Shown here one piece after another: positions 9,104-18,355 of a stretch of DNA of 64,000 bases. Below the pieces are notes generated by a model. That model was not told the DNA's origin. It worked only from the letters and a program-made list of their open reading frames with translations, and searched no databases. Position 1 is the stretch's first letter. Each line of letters opens with the position of its first letter. The DNA is from Lachnospiraceae bacterium (GTDB taxonomy: Bacteria; Bacillota_A; Clostridia; Lachnospirales; Lachnospiraceae). The position numbers and the translations under genes were made by a program. Location: the NCBI GenBank assembly GCA_017482005.1, contig JAFUOI010000007.1, forward strand, positions 124,001 through 188,000, written 5' to 3'.

Positions 9104-9132
9104 AATTATTGTATAAAGGACAGGTGAAAAGA

Positions 9133-10746
9133 ATGTTAGGAGCAGATGCAATGGTAAAATGTCTGGAGATGGAAGGTGTGACTTCCGTGTTCGGATATCC
9201 GGGTGTAGCGATTTGCCCGTTTTATAACAGTATTTTAAATTCAGAGATTGAAAGTATTCTTGTGCGTACGGAGCAGAATGCAGCGCATGCAGCCAGCGGT
9301 ATGTACCGTGTGTCCGGAAAAGTCGGTGTCTGTGCCGTTACAAGCGGGCCGGGAGCGACGAATCTGATTACAGGGATTGCAACTGCATTTGCGGATTCCA
9401 TCCCTATGATTTGCATTACGGGACAGGTGGACAGTGAACTTCTCGGAAGTGACGTGTTCCAGGAGGCGGATATTACAGGCGCGGTGGAAAGTTTTGTAAA
9501 GTACAGTTATCTTGTGCGTGATGTAGATGATATTCCGCGTATTTTTAAAGAAGCCTTTCATATTGCAACAACAGGCCGTAAAGGTCCGGTTCTTATTGAT
9601 GTTCCGATTGATGTTCAGAATGCGTCCCTTTCTAAGTTTAAATATCCGGAAGAGGTAAAGCTGCGCACTTACAAACCGACAGTAAAAGGTAATATGGCGC
9701 AGATTAAAAAAGTGGTAAAAGAGCTCTCTGAAGCAAAACGTCCGCTTATCTGTGCAGGAGGAGGAGTTCTTCTTGCAGATGCGCGTAAAGAACTTTTTGA
9801 ATTCTCTCATAAGTTTAATATTCCGGTTGTCTCCACGATGATGGGAATCGGAGTAATGCCGACGGAAGATGATATGTATTACGGAATGGTTGGTAATAAC
9901 GGAAAGCCGTATGCCAACCGTGCAATGAATGATTGTGATCTTCTGATTATGGTTGGTGCACGTGTGGCAGACCGCGCAATCAGCCAGCCTGACCTTATTA
10001 TCAGCAATAAACTTTTAGTACATATCGATGTCGATCCGGCAGAAATCGGTAAAAACGTGGGTCCCCATATTCCGCTTGTGGGAGATTGTAAATCGATTTT
10101 TGAAGATTTGCTTCAGCAGGAAATTAAAGGTGATTTTACAGAGTGGAAAGCGATCTTGGATGAATATACAGAGACAATGGCAAAAAAACGCAATCCATCA
10201 GCAGACTTTGTGGATCCTGCATCGTTTATCCAGATGCTTTCAAGAAAACTTCCGGAAGACGCCGTTTATGTAGCAGACGTGGGTCAGAACCAGATTTGGT
10301 CCTGCGGATATCATATTGTAAAACAGGGAGATTTTCTTACCTCCGGTGGTATGGGAACCATGGGATATTCGATTCCGGCTGCTATGGGAGCTAAATACAG
10401 TATGCCTGAAAGAGAAGTTGTCGCTGTCTGTGGTGACGGTTCTTTCCAGATGTCCATGATGGAACTAGCAACAATGCGTCAGCACGGTATAAAGGCAAAA
10501 GTGATTGTACTTCGAAATAATTTCCTCGGAATGGTACGTCAGTATCAGCATTTTACTTATGAGGATAACTATTCCGTTGTTGATTTGACGGGCAGCCCGG
10601 AACTTTCTTCCATTGCAGCAGCTTACGATATGCCATATTTCCTTGTGAAAAACAGCGGGGAAATGGAACAGAAGATTGATGCATTCCTGAAAGAAGATAA
10701 GGCATGTCTTATGGAATGTCTGATTGATCCGATGGATCTGGTATAA
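9133..10746 (+). CDS. ilvB: Acetolactate synthase, large (catalytic) subunit
   Basis: About 537 residues. This ThDP-dependent enzyme condenses pyruvate with pyruvate or 2-oxobutyrate, the first common step to valine, leucine and isoleucine. The catalytic Glu lies in RTEQNAAHAASG; the ThDP/Mg motif runs from GDGSFQMS to VLRNN. The frame is open to a TTG at 9109, but ATG 9133 fits family starts (LGADAMVKCLEMEGV) and has an AGGTG just upstream. 12 bases separate it from ilvN. No T-box or attenuator is visible in the 29 bases after metH, so transcription may enter from upstream. Confidence 0.95.
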   Translation: MLGADAMVKCLEMEGVTSVFGYPGVAICPFYNSILNSEIESILVRTEQNAAHAASGMYRVSGKVGVCAVTSGPGATNLITGIATAFADSIPMICITGQVDSELLGSDVFQEADITGAVESFVKYSYLVRDVDDIPRIFKEAFHIATTGRKGPVLIDVPIDVQNASLSKFKYPEEVKLRTYKPTVKGNMAQIKKVVKELSEAKRPLICAGGGVLLADARKELFEFSHKFNIPVVSTMMGIGVMPTEDDMYYGMVGNNGKPYANRAMNDCDLLIMVGARVADRAISQPDLIISNKLLVHIDVDPAEIGKNVGPHIPLVGDCKSIFEDLLQQEIKGDFTEWKAILDEYTETMAKKRNPSADFVDPASFIQMLSRKLPEDAVYVADVGQNQIWSCGYHIVKQGDFLTSGGMGTMGYSIPAAMGAKYSMPEREVVAVCGDGSFQMSMMELATMRQHGIKAKVIVLRNNFLGMVRQYQHFTYEDNYSVVDLTGSPELSSIAAAYDMPYFLVKNSGEMEQKIDAFLKEDKACLMECLIDPMDLV

Positions 10747-10758
10747 GGAGGAAAAACG

Positions 10759-11244
10759 ATGAAAAAGATTTATTCTATTTCTGTTGAGAACCGTTCCGGT
10801 GTTCTTTGCAAAGTGGCGGGGCTTTTCTCAAGAAGATGTTTTAATATTGATTCACTGGCCGTTGGAGAGACGGATCATCCGGATATTTCCTGCATGACAA
10901 TTGTCAGCAGCGGTAATCAGAGAACTTTAGAGCAGATTGAAAAACAGCTGAATAAAAAACTTGATATAATCAAGGTTCGTACTTTCAAGGAAGAGCAGAG
11001 TATTTCCAGAGAACTTATGCTTATGAAAGTAAAATATAATCGTACAAACCGTAAGGATATTATGGAAATTTGTGATATTTTAAAGGCGGATATCGTGGAT
11101 ATGTCTAAGAGTTATATGATGATTCAAATCTGTGATACGCCGGAACGTATTAAGCTTTTGATTCAGATGATGAATTCTATCAGTGTTGTTGAGTGTGCCA
11201 GAACCGGAACGCTTGCGCTTATGAAATGTTCCGAAAACGAATAA
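10759..11244 (+). CDS. ilvN: Acetolactate synthase regulatory subunit, copy 1
   Basis: 161 residues, usual length for IlvN/IlvH. N-terminal ACT domain (about 2-75; SVENRSGVLCKVAGLFSRRCFNI) followed by the small-subunit C-terminal domain. It binds the large subunit, raises activity and gives feedback inhibition by valine or leucine. AAGGAGG precedes the ATG. It is clearly different in sequence from the second copy at 11365, so it is not a recent duplicate. Its typical glycine in SRRGYN is Cys here (SRRCFN). Confidence 0.94.
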   Translation: MKKIYSISVENRSGVLCKVAGLFSRRCFNIDSLAVGETDHPDISCMTIVSSGNQRTLEQIEKQLNKKLDIIKVRTFKEEQSISRELMLMKVKYNRTNRKDIMEICDILKADIVDMSKSYMMIQICDTPERIKLLIQMMNSISVVECARTGTLALMKCSENE

Positions 11245-11270
11245 TATATATTTGTGAGATAACTGTAGGT

Positions 11271-11328
11271 TATGACATGCATGAAACAATGTCATACGTT
11301 GACAAAGCATGGAAACTACTGATACAAT
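11271..11328 (+). promoter_or_regulatory. Promoter with upstream palindrome before the second ilvN
   Basis: TTGACA (11299-11304) and TACAAT (11323-11328) are 18 bases apart. Immediately upstream is a perfect inverted repeat, TATGACAT (11271-11278) and ATGTCATA (11289-11296), 10-base spacer. The palindrome ends 2 bases before the -35 element, a usual place for an activator or repressor site. This would let ilvN copy 2 and ilvC be expressed apart from ilvB. Confidence 0.6.
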
Positions 11329-11364
11329 GCTGATAAAGCAAAACAGAAAGGGTATGAAAACCAC

Positions 11365-11868
11365 ATGCAGAAAAAGGTGTTTCAGATTTTAGTAGACAAC
11401 ACATCCGGTGTATTGAGCCGTATTTCGGGACTGTTCAGCCGGAGAGGTTACAATATCGAGAGTATTACAGCCGGTACGACAGCAGATCCGCGCTATACAC
11501 GTATCACAATCGTTGCAAGCGGTGATGATGCGATTCTTGATCAGATTGAGAAACAGGTGGCCAAGCTTGTTGATGTCCGTGATATCAAAGAGTTGAAGCC
11601 GGAGTGCAGCGTTTACAGAGAACTTGCAATGGTAAAAGTGAAGGCGGATGATTCGCAGCGTCAGGGAGTGATTGCCATCGCAGATGTGTTCCGTGCTAAG
11701 ATTATTGATGTGGCACCGGATGCTCTCATGATTGAACTTACCGGTACACAGGAAAAGATTGAAGCGTTCATTAATCTGTTGGGCGGATATGAGATCTTAG
11801 AACTTGCCAGAACCGGTATTGCGGGTCTCGGACGGGGAACGGAGAATGTTACATATCTGGATGATTAA
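11365..11868 (+). CDS. ilvN: Acetolactate synthase regulatory subunit, copy 2
   Basis: 167 residues with the same ACT plus C-terminal layout as copy 1 (ILVDNTSGVLSRISGLFSRRGYNIES; ELARTGIAGLGRG). This copy keeps the standard SRRGYNIES motif. It lies 120 bases downstream of copy 1, behind its own predicted promoter, and just ahead of ilvC. The start has only a weak upstream purine tract (GAAAGG, about 11346). Two small subunits for one visible large subunit suggests alternative holoenzymes with different feedback properties; that is inference. Confidence 0.93.
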   Translation: MQKKVFQILVDNTSGVLSRISGLFSRRGYNIESITAGTTADPRYTRITIVASGDDAILDQIEKQVAKLVDVRDIKELKPECSVYRELAMVKVKADDSQRQGVIAIADVFRAKIIDVAPDALMIELTGTQEKIEAFINLLGGYEILELARTGIAGLGRGTENVTYLDD

Positions 11869-11952
11869 TCGCAACCGATTTGTTTTTTGTCGGTAACAGA
11901 GTAAAGTAATGCTGCGAAAGGCAGCTAACTATAAAAGAAACAAACATTTTAG

Positions 11953-12990
<1,038 letters not shown>

Positions 12991-13002
12991 TTTGCAGTAC
13001 AT

Positions 13003-13037
13003 TCCCCGCGACTACTTGTGTTCGCGGGGATTTTTTT
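13003..13037 (+). terminator. Strong intrinsic terminator after ilvC
   Basis: Perfect 9-base GC-rich stem TCCCCGCGA (13003-13011) with TCGCGGGGA (13022-13030), then seven T. Ends the ilv transcription unit. Confidence 0.92.
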
Positions 13038-13164
13038 GTATGAAATGATTTTTTGTATAATAACTCTTTCTAATCCGTAAGAAATAGCCGATATATATAG
13101 TGAAACCAATCAAATATACATCCAGGGAGGGATTATCGGATACGGAGATTACGGTATATTAAAA

Positions 13165-13317
13165 GTGGATTCAATTGTAATTATTACATCTATGAACGGA
13201 AAAACCAAACGTGAACGTCCTGCAAACAAAGATAAGAAGGAAAAGAAGAAAAACTTCGAACAACTTTTCAGGGAAGCACGTGAAGAAACGACCGGAAGAT
13301 TTGATATGAGAGCATAA
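13165..13317 (+). CDS. Putative small basic protein (50 aa), unknown
   Basis: A short frame from GTG 13165 (or ATG 13192, 41 aa) to TAA at 13315-13317. The product is highly charged and lysine-rich in the middle (KTKRERPANKDKKEKKKNF), with an amphipathic tail (EQLFREAREETTGRFDMRA). The stop is only 6 bases before an intrinsic terminator, and the ilvC terminator lies upstream, so the interval 13038-13354 behaves as its own unit. A TATAAT is at 13056-13061. The start is not well supported: an AGGGAGG at 13124-13130 is too far from either candidate. I do not recognise a family. Confidence 0.4.
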   Translation: MDSIVIITSMNGKTKRERPANKDKKEKKKNFEQLFREAREETTGRFDMRA

Positions 13318-13322
13318 GAGAA

Positions 13323-13354
13323 AAAGAACTTCTGAAAAAAGGAGTTCTTTTTTT
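13323..13354 (+). terminator. Intrinsic terminator after the small ORF
   Basis: AAAGAACTTC (13323-13332) pairs with GGAGTTCTTT (13341-13350), one G-U, followed by further T to 13354. It separates the 13038-13317 interval from cysK. Confidence 0.85.
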
Positions 13355-13363
13355 GTGAAATCG

Positions 13364-13372
13364 TGGTATACT
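13364..13372 (+). promoter_or_regulatory. Extended -10 promoter for cysK
   Basis: TGGTATACT (13364-13372) is a TGn-extended -10; the -35 region (about 13344-13349) is poor. A small inverted repeat, TGTGG (13379-13383) and CCACA (13388-13392), lies at the predicted transcript start and could be an operator. Confidence 0.5.
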
Positions 13373-13439
13373 CATACTTGTGGGTTTCCACATAACCCCA
13401 ATTTACATATGATAATAAAAACATACGAGGTAAAACGAT

Positions 13440-14372
13440 ATGATTTATGATAATGTATTAGCCTGCATGGGGCAGACGCCGTTAATCCGCTTAAATAAAA
13501 TGCCGGATCCGGAAGGTGCAGAAGTTCTCGTGAAATACGAAGGACTCAATGTTGGCGGATCTATTAAGACAAGAACTGCTTACAACATGATTAAAAAAGC
13601 TGAAAAAGAAGGAATTATTCATAAGGATTCGATTATTGTTGAACCGACCAGCGGTAATCAGGGAATTGGGTTGGCTTTGATTGGGGCAGTAAAGGGATAC
13701 AAGACAATAATCATTATGCCTGACTCCGTAAGTGAAGAGCGCAGAAAACTTGTCAGACATTACGGCGCAGAAGTGATTCTTGTCCATGATGCAGGCAATA
13801 TCGGCGATTGTATTGATGAATGTATGAAACTTGCATATGAAATGGCAGAAAAAGATTCGAACGTCTATGTGCCTCAGCAGTTTGAAAATCCGGCGAATCC
13901 TCTTGTTCATAAACATCATACCGGCCTTGAGATTTTAGAGCAGGTAGCGGGACCGGTAGATGGTTTTTGTTCCGGTATCGGTACGGGCGGTACGATAAGC
14001 GGTGTCGGCGAAGTGTTAAAACGTCAGAACCCGGATGTTGTAATTTGGGCAGTAGAGCCGGAAAATGCAGCTATTTTAGCAGGCGGAACCATCGGAACAC
14101 ATCTTCAGATGGGTATTGGTGACGGTTTGATTCCGAAAAATTTAAATCAGGAAATTTATGATGATGTATATATTGTTTCTGATGAGGAGGCATTACAGAC
14201 GGCGAAAGATCTTGCAAGGCTTGAGGGGCTGATGTGCGGAATCAGTAGCGGAACTAACGTGGCAGCTGCACTGAAACTTGCCAAAAAATTAGGAAAAGGC
14301 AAGACCGTTGTGACAGTCCTGCCTGATACAGCAGAGCGTTATTTCTCAACGCCGTTATTTGAAAATGAGTAG
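13440..14372 (+). CDS. cysK: Cysteine synthase (O-acetylserine sulfhydrylase)
   Basis: 310 residues, fold type II PLP enzyme; forms cysteine from O-acetylserine and sulfide. The PLP lysine lies in GGSIKTR (about residues 38-44), the substrate loop is PTSGNQGIGLA, the phosphate-binding loop is GIGTGGTISGVG, and the C-terminal GLMCGISSGTNVAAA is typical of CysK. Cystathionine beta-synthase-like enzymes share these motifs, but the length and absence of a CBS domain favour CysK. It has its own promoter, and its terminator lies inside the convergent LysR gene. Confidence 0.93.
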   Translation: MIYDNVLACMGQTPLIRLNKMPDPEGAEVLVKYEGLNVGGSIKTRTAYNMIKKAEKEGIIHKDSIIVEPTSGNQGIGLALIGAVKGYKTIIIMPDSVSEERRKLVRHYGAEVILVHDAGNIGDCIDECMKLAYEMAEKDSNVYVPQQFENPANPLVHKHHTGLEILEQVAGPVDGFCSGIGTGGTISGVGEVLKRQNPDVVIWAVEPENAAILAGGTIGTHLQMGIGDGLIPKNLNQEIYDDVYIVSDEEALQTAKDLARLEGLMCGISSGTNVAAALKLAKKLGKGKTVVTVLPDTAERYFSTPLFENE

Positions 14373-14411
14373 TTTTGCAAATAAAACATAGTTTAATGCT
14401 ATCAATAGAGA

Positions 14412-15326
14412 CTAAATCAAAGATTCATTTCCTGTTTGTTCCGTAAAATAGGAAATGAATTTTTTCATGGCGTCGGTCATAATCGTATCATCTTTATATA
14501 CAAGACCGATTTTTCGTTTTGGGATGGTTCGGCGGAAGGAAAGTTCTTTTAAAGTTCCTTTTTCCAAATCATCTTTTACAAAATCTTTAATAACACATGC
14601 GATACCAAGGTCAATGCGCGCCAGCTCAATCAAAAGATCCATTGTATTGATTTCGATGATGTTGCTCATGGAAATCTGGTTGGATGACAGATACATATCG
14701 ACATATTTACGGGAAATATTTTCTTTGTTCAGCATCATAAACGTTGCATTATTTAAAATCGTACCTTTGTCGTTGCCTTCCCGGATGCGCAGATTTTCAA
14801 GATAACGTTCTGTTGTTACAAATGTATCCTGGATTTCGCGGAATGGAATATAAGTAAGATTACCGGGCTGGTTCGGAATGCCGACAATACCGATGTCTGT
14901 CACGGAATTATCGATGTCACGGATGGTTTCCATGGAAGGATGACAAGTAATCGTCACCTTGATATGTGGGTTGTCTTTGACAAACTGCTGAAGATACGGT
15001 AAAAGCACATATTTGCATAATGTAATACTGACACCGATGGAAAGCTGGGAAACGCCAAGTTCATTGACGCGTTTTATCTGTTCTTCGCCATGACGGATTG
15101 CGGAAAATGCCGTACGGACCTGTTCGTATAACAGTTCTCCCTCCATAGTAAGAGTCACACCTCTTGATGAGCGATGGAAAAGCTGTACATCAAGGCTTTG
15201 TTCCAGTTTGGAAATCGCTTTGCTGATGGCCGGTTGGCTGATGTAGAGTTCTTTGGCTGCGCCAGAAATGTTTTTGTGCTGTGCAACCGTAAAAAAAATA
15301 TGATATAAATTCAGATTTGTATCCAT
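14412..15326 (-). CDS. LysR family transcriptional regulator, divergent from leuCD
   Basis: 304 residues. Winged helix-turn-helix at about 1-65 (ISGAAKELYISQPAISKAISKLE) and a periplasmic-binding-like effector domain (about 90-295). The start chosen is the ATG at 15326, which has AAGGAG upstream and matches family starts (MDTNLNLYHIF); the frame stays open 22 codons further upstream. It is divergent from leuC across a 241-base interval with two palindromes, and LysR proteins usually control the divergent neighbour, so leuCD is the likely target. cysK, convergent at the other end, is a second possibility. Confidence 0.9.
   Translation of the reverse strand: MDTNLNLYHIFFTVAQHKNISGAAKELYISQPAISKAISKLEQSLDVQLFHRSSRGVTLTMEGELLYEQVRTAFSAIRHGEEQIKRVNELGVSQLSIGVSITLCKYVLLPYLQQFVKDNPHIKVTITCHPSMETIRDIDNSVTDIGIVGIPNQPGNLTYIPFREIQDTFVTTERYLENLRIREGNDKGTILNNATFMMLNKENISRKYVDMYLSSNQISMSNIIEINTMDLLIELARIDLGIACVIKDFVKDDLEKGTLKELSFRRTIPKRKIGLVYKDDTIMTDAMKKFISYFTEQTGNESLI
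14423..14465 (+). terminator. cysK terminator inside the 3' end of the LysR gene
   Basis: Perfect 11-base stem ATTCATTTCCT (14423-14433) with AGGAAATGAAT (14450-14460), then TTTTT. It serves the + strand (cysK, stop at 14372) but lies within the last codons of the - strand regulator. Confidence 0.8.
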
Positions 15327-15407
15327 AGAAAACTCCTTTTTTCTCAAACCGGTTACCCATAACATTCCAAAATGGGCTCCGATGCGCGGCAAAGTCGCCC
15401 TTATTTG

Positions 15408-15444
15408 AAATATTATGGATAAAATGCTTTGAGAAATAATATTT
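15408..15444. promoter_or_regulatory. Palindrome in the lysR-leuC interval (site 1)
   Basis: AAATATTAT (15408-15416) and ATAATATTT (15436-15444) form perfect 9-base arms, 19 bases apart. Candidate LysR-type recognition site; could equally be part of the regulator's own promoter region. Confidence 0.4.
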
Positions 15445-15479
15445 AGCGTTATAATATATAAATCATACCATAATTAAAA

Positions 15480-15496
15480 TTTATAGTAAATATAAA
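15480..15496. promoter_or_regulatory. Palindrome upstream of the leuC promoter (site 2, T-N11-A type)
   Basis: TTTATAGTAAATATAAA: perfect 6-base arms around 5 bases. LysR sites commonly have the form T-N11-A in such a dyad just upstream of the target -35; the leuC -35 region is about 15507-15512. This is the best candidate activator site for leuCD. Confidence 0.5.
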
Positions 15497-15506
15497 CAAT
15501 ATGTAT

Positions 15507-15535
15507 TTTATTTATAGAAAAAAGTTTGCTATACT
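15507..15535 (+). promoter_or_regulatory. leuCD promoter, extended -10
   Basis: TGCTATACT (15527-15535) is a TGn-extended -10. The -35 (TTTATT, 15507-15512) is weak, as expected for an activator-dependent promoter next to a LysR site. Confidence 0.55.
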
Positions 15536-15567
15536 CGTAGCATAGAAGTAATAGGAGGTTTGGGTCA

Positions 15568-16833
15568 ATGGGAATGACAATGACACAAAAGATTCTTGCA
15601 GCACATGCGGGTCTTGAATATGTAGAAGCCGGACAACTCATCGAGGCAGATCTTGATCTTGTACTCGGAAATGATATCACAAGTCCGGTGGCGATTAAAG
15701 AAATGAGTAAAATGAAGGTGGATGGCGTATTTGATAAAGACAAGATTGCGCTTGTACCGGATCATTTTGTTCCGAATAAAGATATCAAATCCGCAGAGCA
15801 TTGCAAATGTGTGCGTGAATTTGCATATCGAAATGAGATTACAAACTATTTTGAAGTGGGTCAGATGGGTATTGAACATGCGCTTTTGCCTGAAAAAGGT
15901 TTGACCGTGGCCGGAGATGTGATTATCGGTGCTGATTCTCATACATGTACATACGGAGCGCTGGGTGCATTCTCAACAGGTGTAGGAAGTACGGATATGG
16001 CAGCCGGAATGGCAACCGGAAAAGCGTGGTTTAAAGTTCCGGGGGCAATCAAATTCAATCTGACAGGCAAGCTTCCGAAGTATGTGAGCGGTAAAGATAT
16101 CATTCTTCACATTATCGGAATGATCGGTGTGGATGGAGCTCTTTACAAATCCATGGAGTTTGTCGGTGATGGTGTGGCAAACCTTTCAATGGACGACCGA
16201 TTCACGATTGCAAATATGGCAATTGAAGCCGGCGGTAAGAACGGTATTTTCCCGGTAGATGAGAAAGCAATTGCTTACATGAAAGAACATTCTACAAGAG
16301 AATTTAAAGTGTATGAAGCAGATGAAGATGCTGTTTACGATGAAGAATATACCATTGATCTTTCTACATTAAAATCAACGGTTGCATTCCCGCATCTTCC
16401 TGAGAATACACATACTATTGATGAAATTGACAAAGATATTAAGATTGATCAGGTTGTCATCGGTTCTTGTACCAACGGACGTCTGGATGACCTTCGCCAG
16501 GCTGCAGAAGTGTTAAAAGGACGTAAAGTTGCAAAAGGAATGCGCCTTATTGTAATTCCTGCAACACAGGCCATTTACCTTCAGGCAATGGAAGAGGGAC
16601 TTCTTAAAATTTTCATCGAAGCCGGTGGTATTGTAAGTACACCGACATGTGGACCGTGCCTTGGCGGATATATGGGTATTTTAGCTGAGAATGAGAGATG
16701 TGTATCTACCACAAACCGTAACTTTGTCGGGCGTATGGGACATATAACAAGTGAGATTTACCTTGCATCTCCGGCGGTCGCAGCGGCTTCTGCCATCACA
16801 GGAACTATCGCAGGTCCGCTTAATTTAGAGTAG
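15568..16833 (+). CDS. leuC: 3-isopropylmalate dehydratase, large subunit
   Basis: 421 residues, the HacA-like length found in Clostridia and archaea (E. coli LeuC is about 466). Isomerises 2- to 3-isopropylmalate in leucine synthesis using a [4Fe-4S] cluster. Cluster cysteines lie in GSCTNGR and in [25 protein letters not shown] and the C-terminal [12 protein letters not shown] are family motifs. AGGAGG lies 10 bases before ATG 15568; ATG codons at 15574 and 15580 are alternatives. leuD follows at 42 bases. No leuA or leuB is seen in the window. Confidence 0.95.
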   Translation: MGMTMTQKILAAHAGLEYVEAGQLIEADLDLVLGNDITSPVAIKEMSKMKVDGVFDKDKIALVPDHFVPNKDIKSAEHCKCVREFAYRNEITNYFEVGQMGIEHALLPEKGLTVAGDVIIGADSHTCTYGALGAFSTGVGSTDMAAGMATGKAWFKVPGAIKFNLTGKLPKYVSGKDIILHIIGMIGVDGALYKSMEFVGDGVANLSMDDRFTIANMAIEAGGKNGIFPVDEKAIAYMKEHSTREFKVYEADEDAVYDEEYTIDLSTLKSTVAFPHLPENTHTIDEIDKDIKIDQVVIGSCTNGRLDDLRQAAEVLKGRKVAKGMRLIVIPATQAIYLQAMEEGLLKIFIEAGGIVSTPTCGPCLGGYMGILAENERCVSTTNRNFVGRMGHITSEIYLASPAVAAASAITGTIAGPLNLE

Positions 16834-16875
16834 GATAGGAACAGATTTTGATAACAACGGAAAGGAAAATTTGAT

Positions 16876-17364
16876 ATGGAAAATGCAGTAGGAACTGTTT
16901 TTAAATACGGAGACAATGTAGATACGGATGTTATTATTCCGGCCAGATACTTGAATTCTTCGGATCCGGCGGAACTGGCTATGCATTGTATGGAAGATAT
17001 TGATACAGAATTTGTTAAAAACGTTAAGAAAGGCGATATTATCGTCGGAGAAAAGAACTTTGGTTGCGGATCTTCGCGCGAACATGCCCCGATTGCCATT
17101 AAAGCAGCCGGTGTAAGTTGTGTCATTGCAGAAACATTTGCACGTATCTTTTATCGAAATGCAATCAATATAGGACTTCCGATTATTGAGTGTCCGCAGG
17201 CGGTTGCAAACATCGATAACGGCGATGAAGTGGAAGTAAACTTTGACACCGGTATGATTTATAACAAAACAAAAGGGACCGAGTTCAAAGGGCAGGCATT
17301 CCCGCCGTTCATGCAGAAGATTATTGCTGCGCAGGGTCTTGTAAATTATATTAATAATAAATAA
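16876..17364 (+). CDS. leuD: 3-isopropylmalate dehydratase, small subunit
   Basis: 162 residues, the short form paired with HacA-type LeuC. It supplies the swivel domain completing the active site. [15 protein letters not shown] near the N-terminus, [12 protein letters not shown] and the [15 protein letters not shown] segment are diagnostic. Same operon as leuC and closed by a terminator immediately after. Confidence 0.96.
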   Translation: MENAVGTVFKYGDNVDTDVIIPARYLNSSDPAELAMHCMEDIDTEFVKNVKKGDIIVGEKNFGCGSSREHAPIAIKAAGVSCVIAETFARIFYRNAINIGLPIIECPQAVANIDNGDEVEVNFDTGMIYNKTKGTEFKGQAFPPFMQKIIAAQGLVNYINNK

Positions 17365-17369
17365 AAGTG

Positions 17370-17393
17370 ACGCAGGTGATTTTTCACCTGCGT
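17370..17393 (+). terminator. Terminator after leuD
   Basis: Perfect 10-base stem ACGCAGGTGA (17370-17379) with TCACCTGCGT (17384-17393), short T loop, then TTGT. The downstream T run is short. Confidence 0.75.
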
Positions 17394-17449
17394 TTGTAAT
17401 TTGTTAAAATAAAATATGGTGGCAAAAGTGTAAAAGCTGTAAGAAATGA

Positions 17450-17478
17450 TTGCATTTCGTTAACAAATATTATATAAT
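17450..17478 (+). promoter_or_regulatory. Promoter immediately before the NusG-II gene
   Basis: TTGCAT (17450-17455) and TATAAT (17473-17478) with 17-base spacing. The -10 ends only 6 bases before the ATG at 17485, so transcription should begin at or next to the start codon. Confidence 0.65.
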
Positions 17479-17484
17479 GAACAC

Positions 17485-17880
17485 ATGTTCGAAAAAAAGA
17501 ATGCAATTCATTTTATAAAAAAGTATTTAACAGTGATTATCATTCTCTCATTTTTTTCGCTTGCACTTGTGATTTATGCGATTTCGCAATATTCATCAGG
17601 ATCTTACGGTAAGATCATCGTTCTGATAGACGGACAAGAGCGGGGGGAGTATTCCTTGTATGAGTCACAGGAGATTCGGATTGAAACAGAGCAGGGGAAG
17701 AATATTCTGGTGATAAAGAACGGACAGGCTTATGTTCGGGAAGCAGATTGTGATAACCAGATATGCGTGCATACGCAGCCGATTACGGAATACGGAGGGC
17801 AGATTATCTGTCTTCCTCACAAAGTTGTTATCCGGTTAAAAACGACAGAAAAGAGTGAAATAGATGCAGTCACAAACTAG
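17485..17880 (+). CDS. NusG domain II-containing membrane-anchored protein
   Basis: 131 residues: short basic N-terminus, one membrane segment (about 16-33), then a NusG domain II-like extracytoplasmic domain (about 42-125) with a conserved cysteine pattern (ADCDNQICVHT, GGQIICLPHKVVI). Proteins of this type are commonly paired with Gx transporters, as here, where the next gene overlaps by 17 bases; a role as accessory to that transporter is likely but unproven. There is no Shine-Dalgarno sequence before ATG 17485, and the promoter places the transcript start there, so translation appears leaderless. Confidence 0.85.
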   Translation: MFEKKNAIHFIKKYLTVIIILSFFSLALVIYAISQYSSGSYGKIIVLIDGQERGEYSLYESQEIRIETEQGKNILVIKNGQAYVREADCDNQICVHTQPITEYGGQIICLPHKVVIRLKTTEKSEIDAVTN

Positions 17881-18355
17881 AAAAACAGCAGTCCTTGGAC
17901 TGTTTATAGCGCTTGCGCTGATTTTTTCATATGTGGAGAGTGTCATACCGGTTCCGTTAGTTGTTCCGGGGGCTAAGCTTGGACTTCCCAATACACTTGT
18001 TTTGCTATTGTTGTACGTGTATGGTGTACGTGAGGCAATGCTTGTAAATGTGACGCGGATTTTACTTTCCGGATTTATGTTCGGAAATCTGTTCAGTATT
18101 TTATACAGTCTTGCAGGGGCAATTTTCAGTTTTGTATTCATGGTGTTTGCAAAGCGGACAAGGATATTTTCGATGAAAGCAGTCAGTATTCTCGGCGGTG
18201 TTTTTCATAATATAGGGCAGATTATTGTTGCAGCGTTCCTTGTTTCGGGAATATCCGTGATGGCTTATCTTCCTGTTTTGATTGTTGTCGGAGTTGTTAC
18301 CGGACTTTGTAACGGTGTTTTGGCAGAAATTATATATAAAAGAGGTATTTTATGA
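17864..18355 (+). CDS. Gx transporter family membrane protein
   Basis: 163 residues, about five or six membrane helices. The family is often labelled heptaprenyl diphosphate synthase component I, but it resembles ECF-type substrate-binding membrane components. LFIALALIFSYVES, PGAKLGLPN and VNVTRILLSGFMFG are characteristic. It overlaps the NusG-II gene by 17 bases and its last bases overlap the ruvA ATG by 4. Substrate unknown. No energising ATPase is adjacent. Confidence 0.85.
   Translation: MQSQTRKTAVLGLFIALALIFSYVESVIPVPLVVPGAKLGLPNTLVLLLLYVYGVREAMLVNVTRILLSGFMFGNLFSILYSLAGAIFSFVFMVFAKRTRIFSMKAVSILGGVFHNIGQIIVAAFLVSGISVMAYLPVLIVVGVVTGLCNGVLAEIIYKRGIL

Noticed and set aside
9104..9132. T-box or leucine leader before ilvB
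   Set aside because: The gap is 29 bases and contains neither a T-box core nor a leader peptide.
13440..14372. Cystathionine beta-synthase in place of cysteine synthase
   Set aside because: The length (310 residues) and lack of a CBS domain match CysK.
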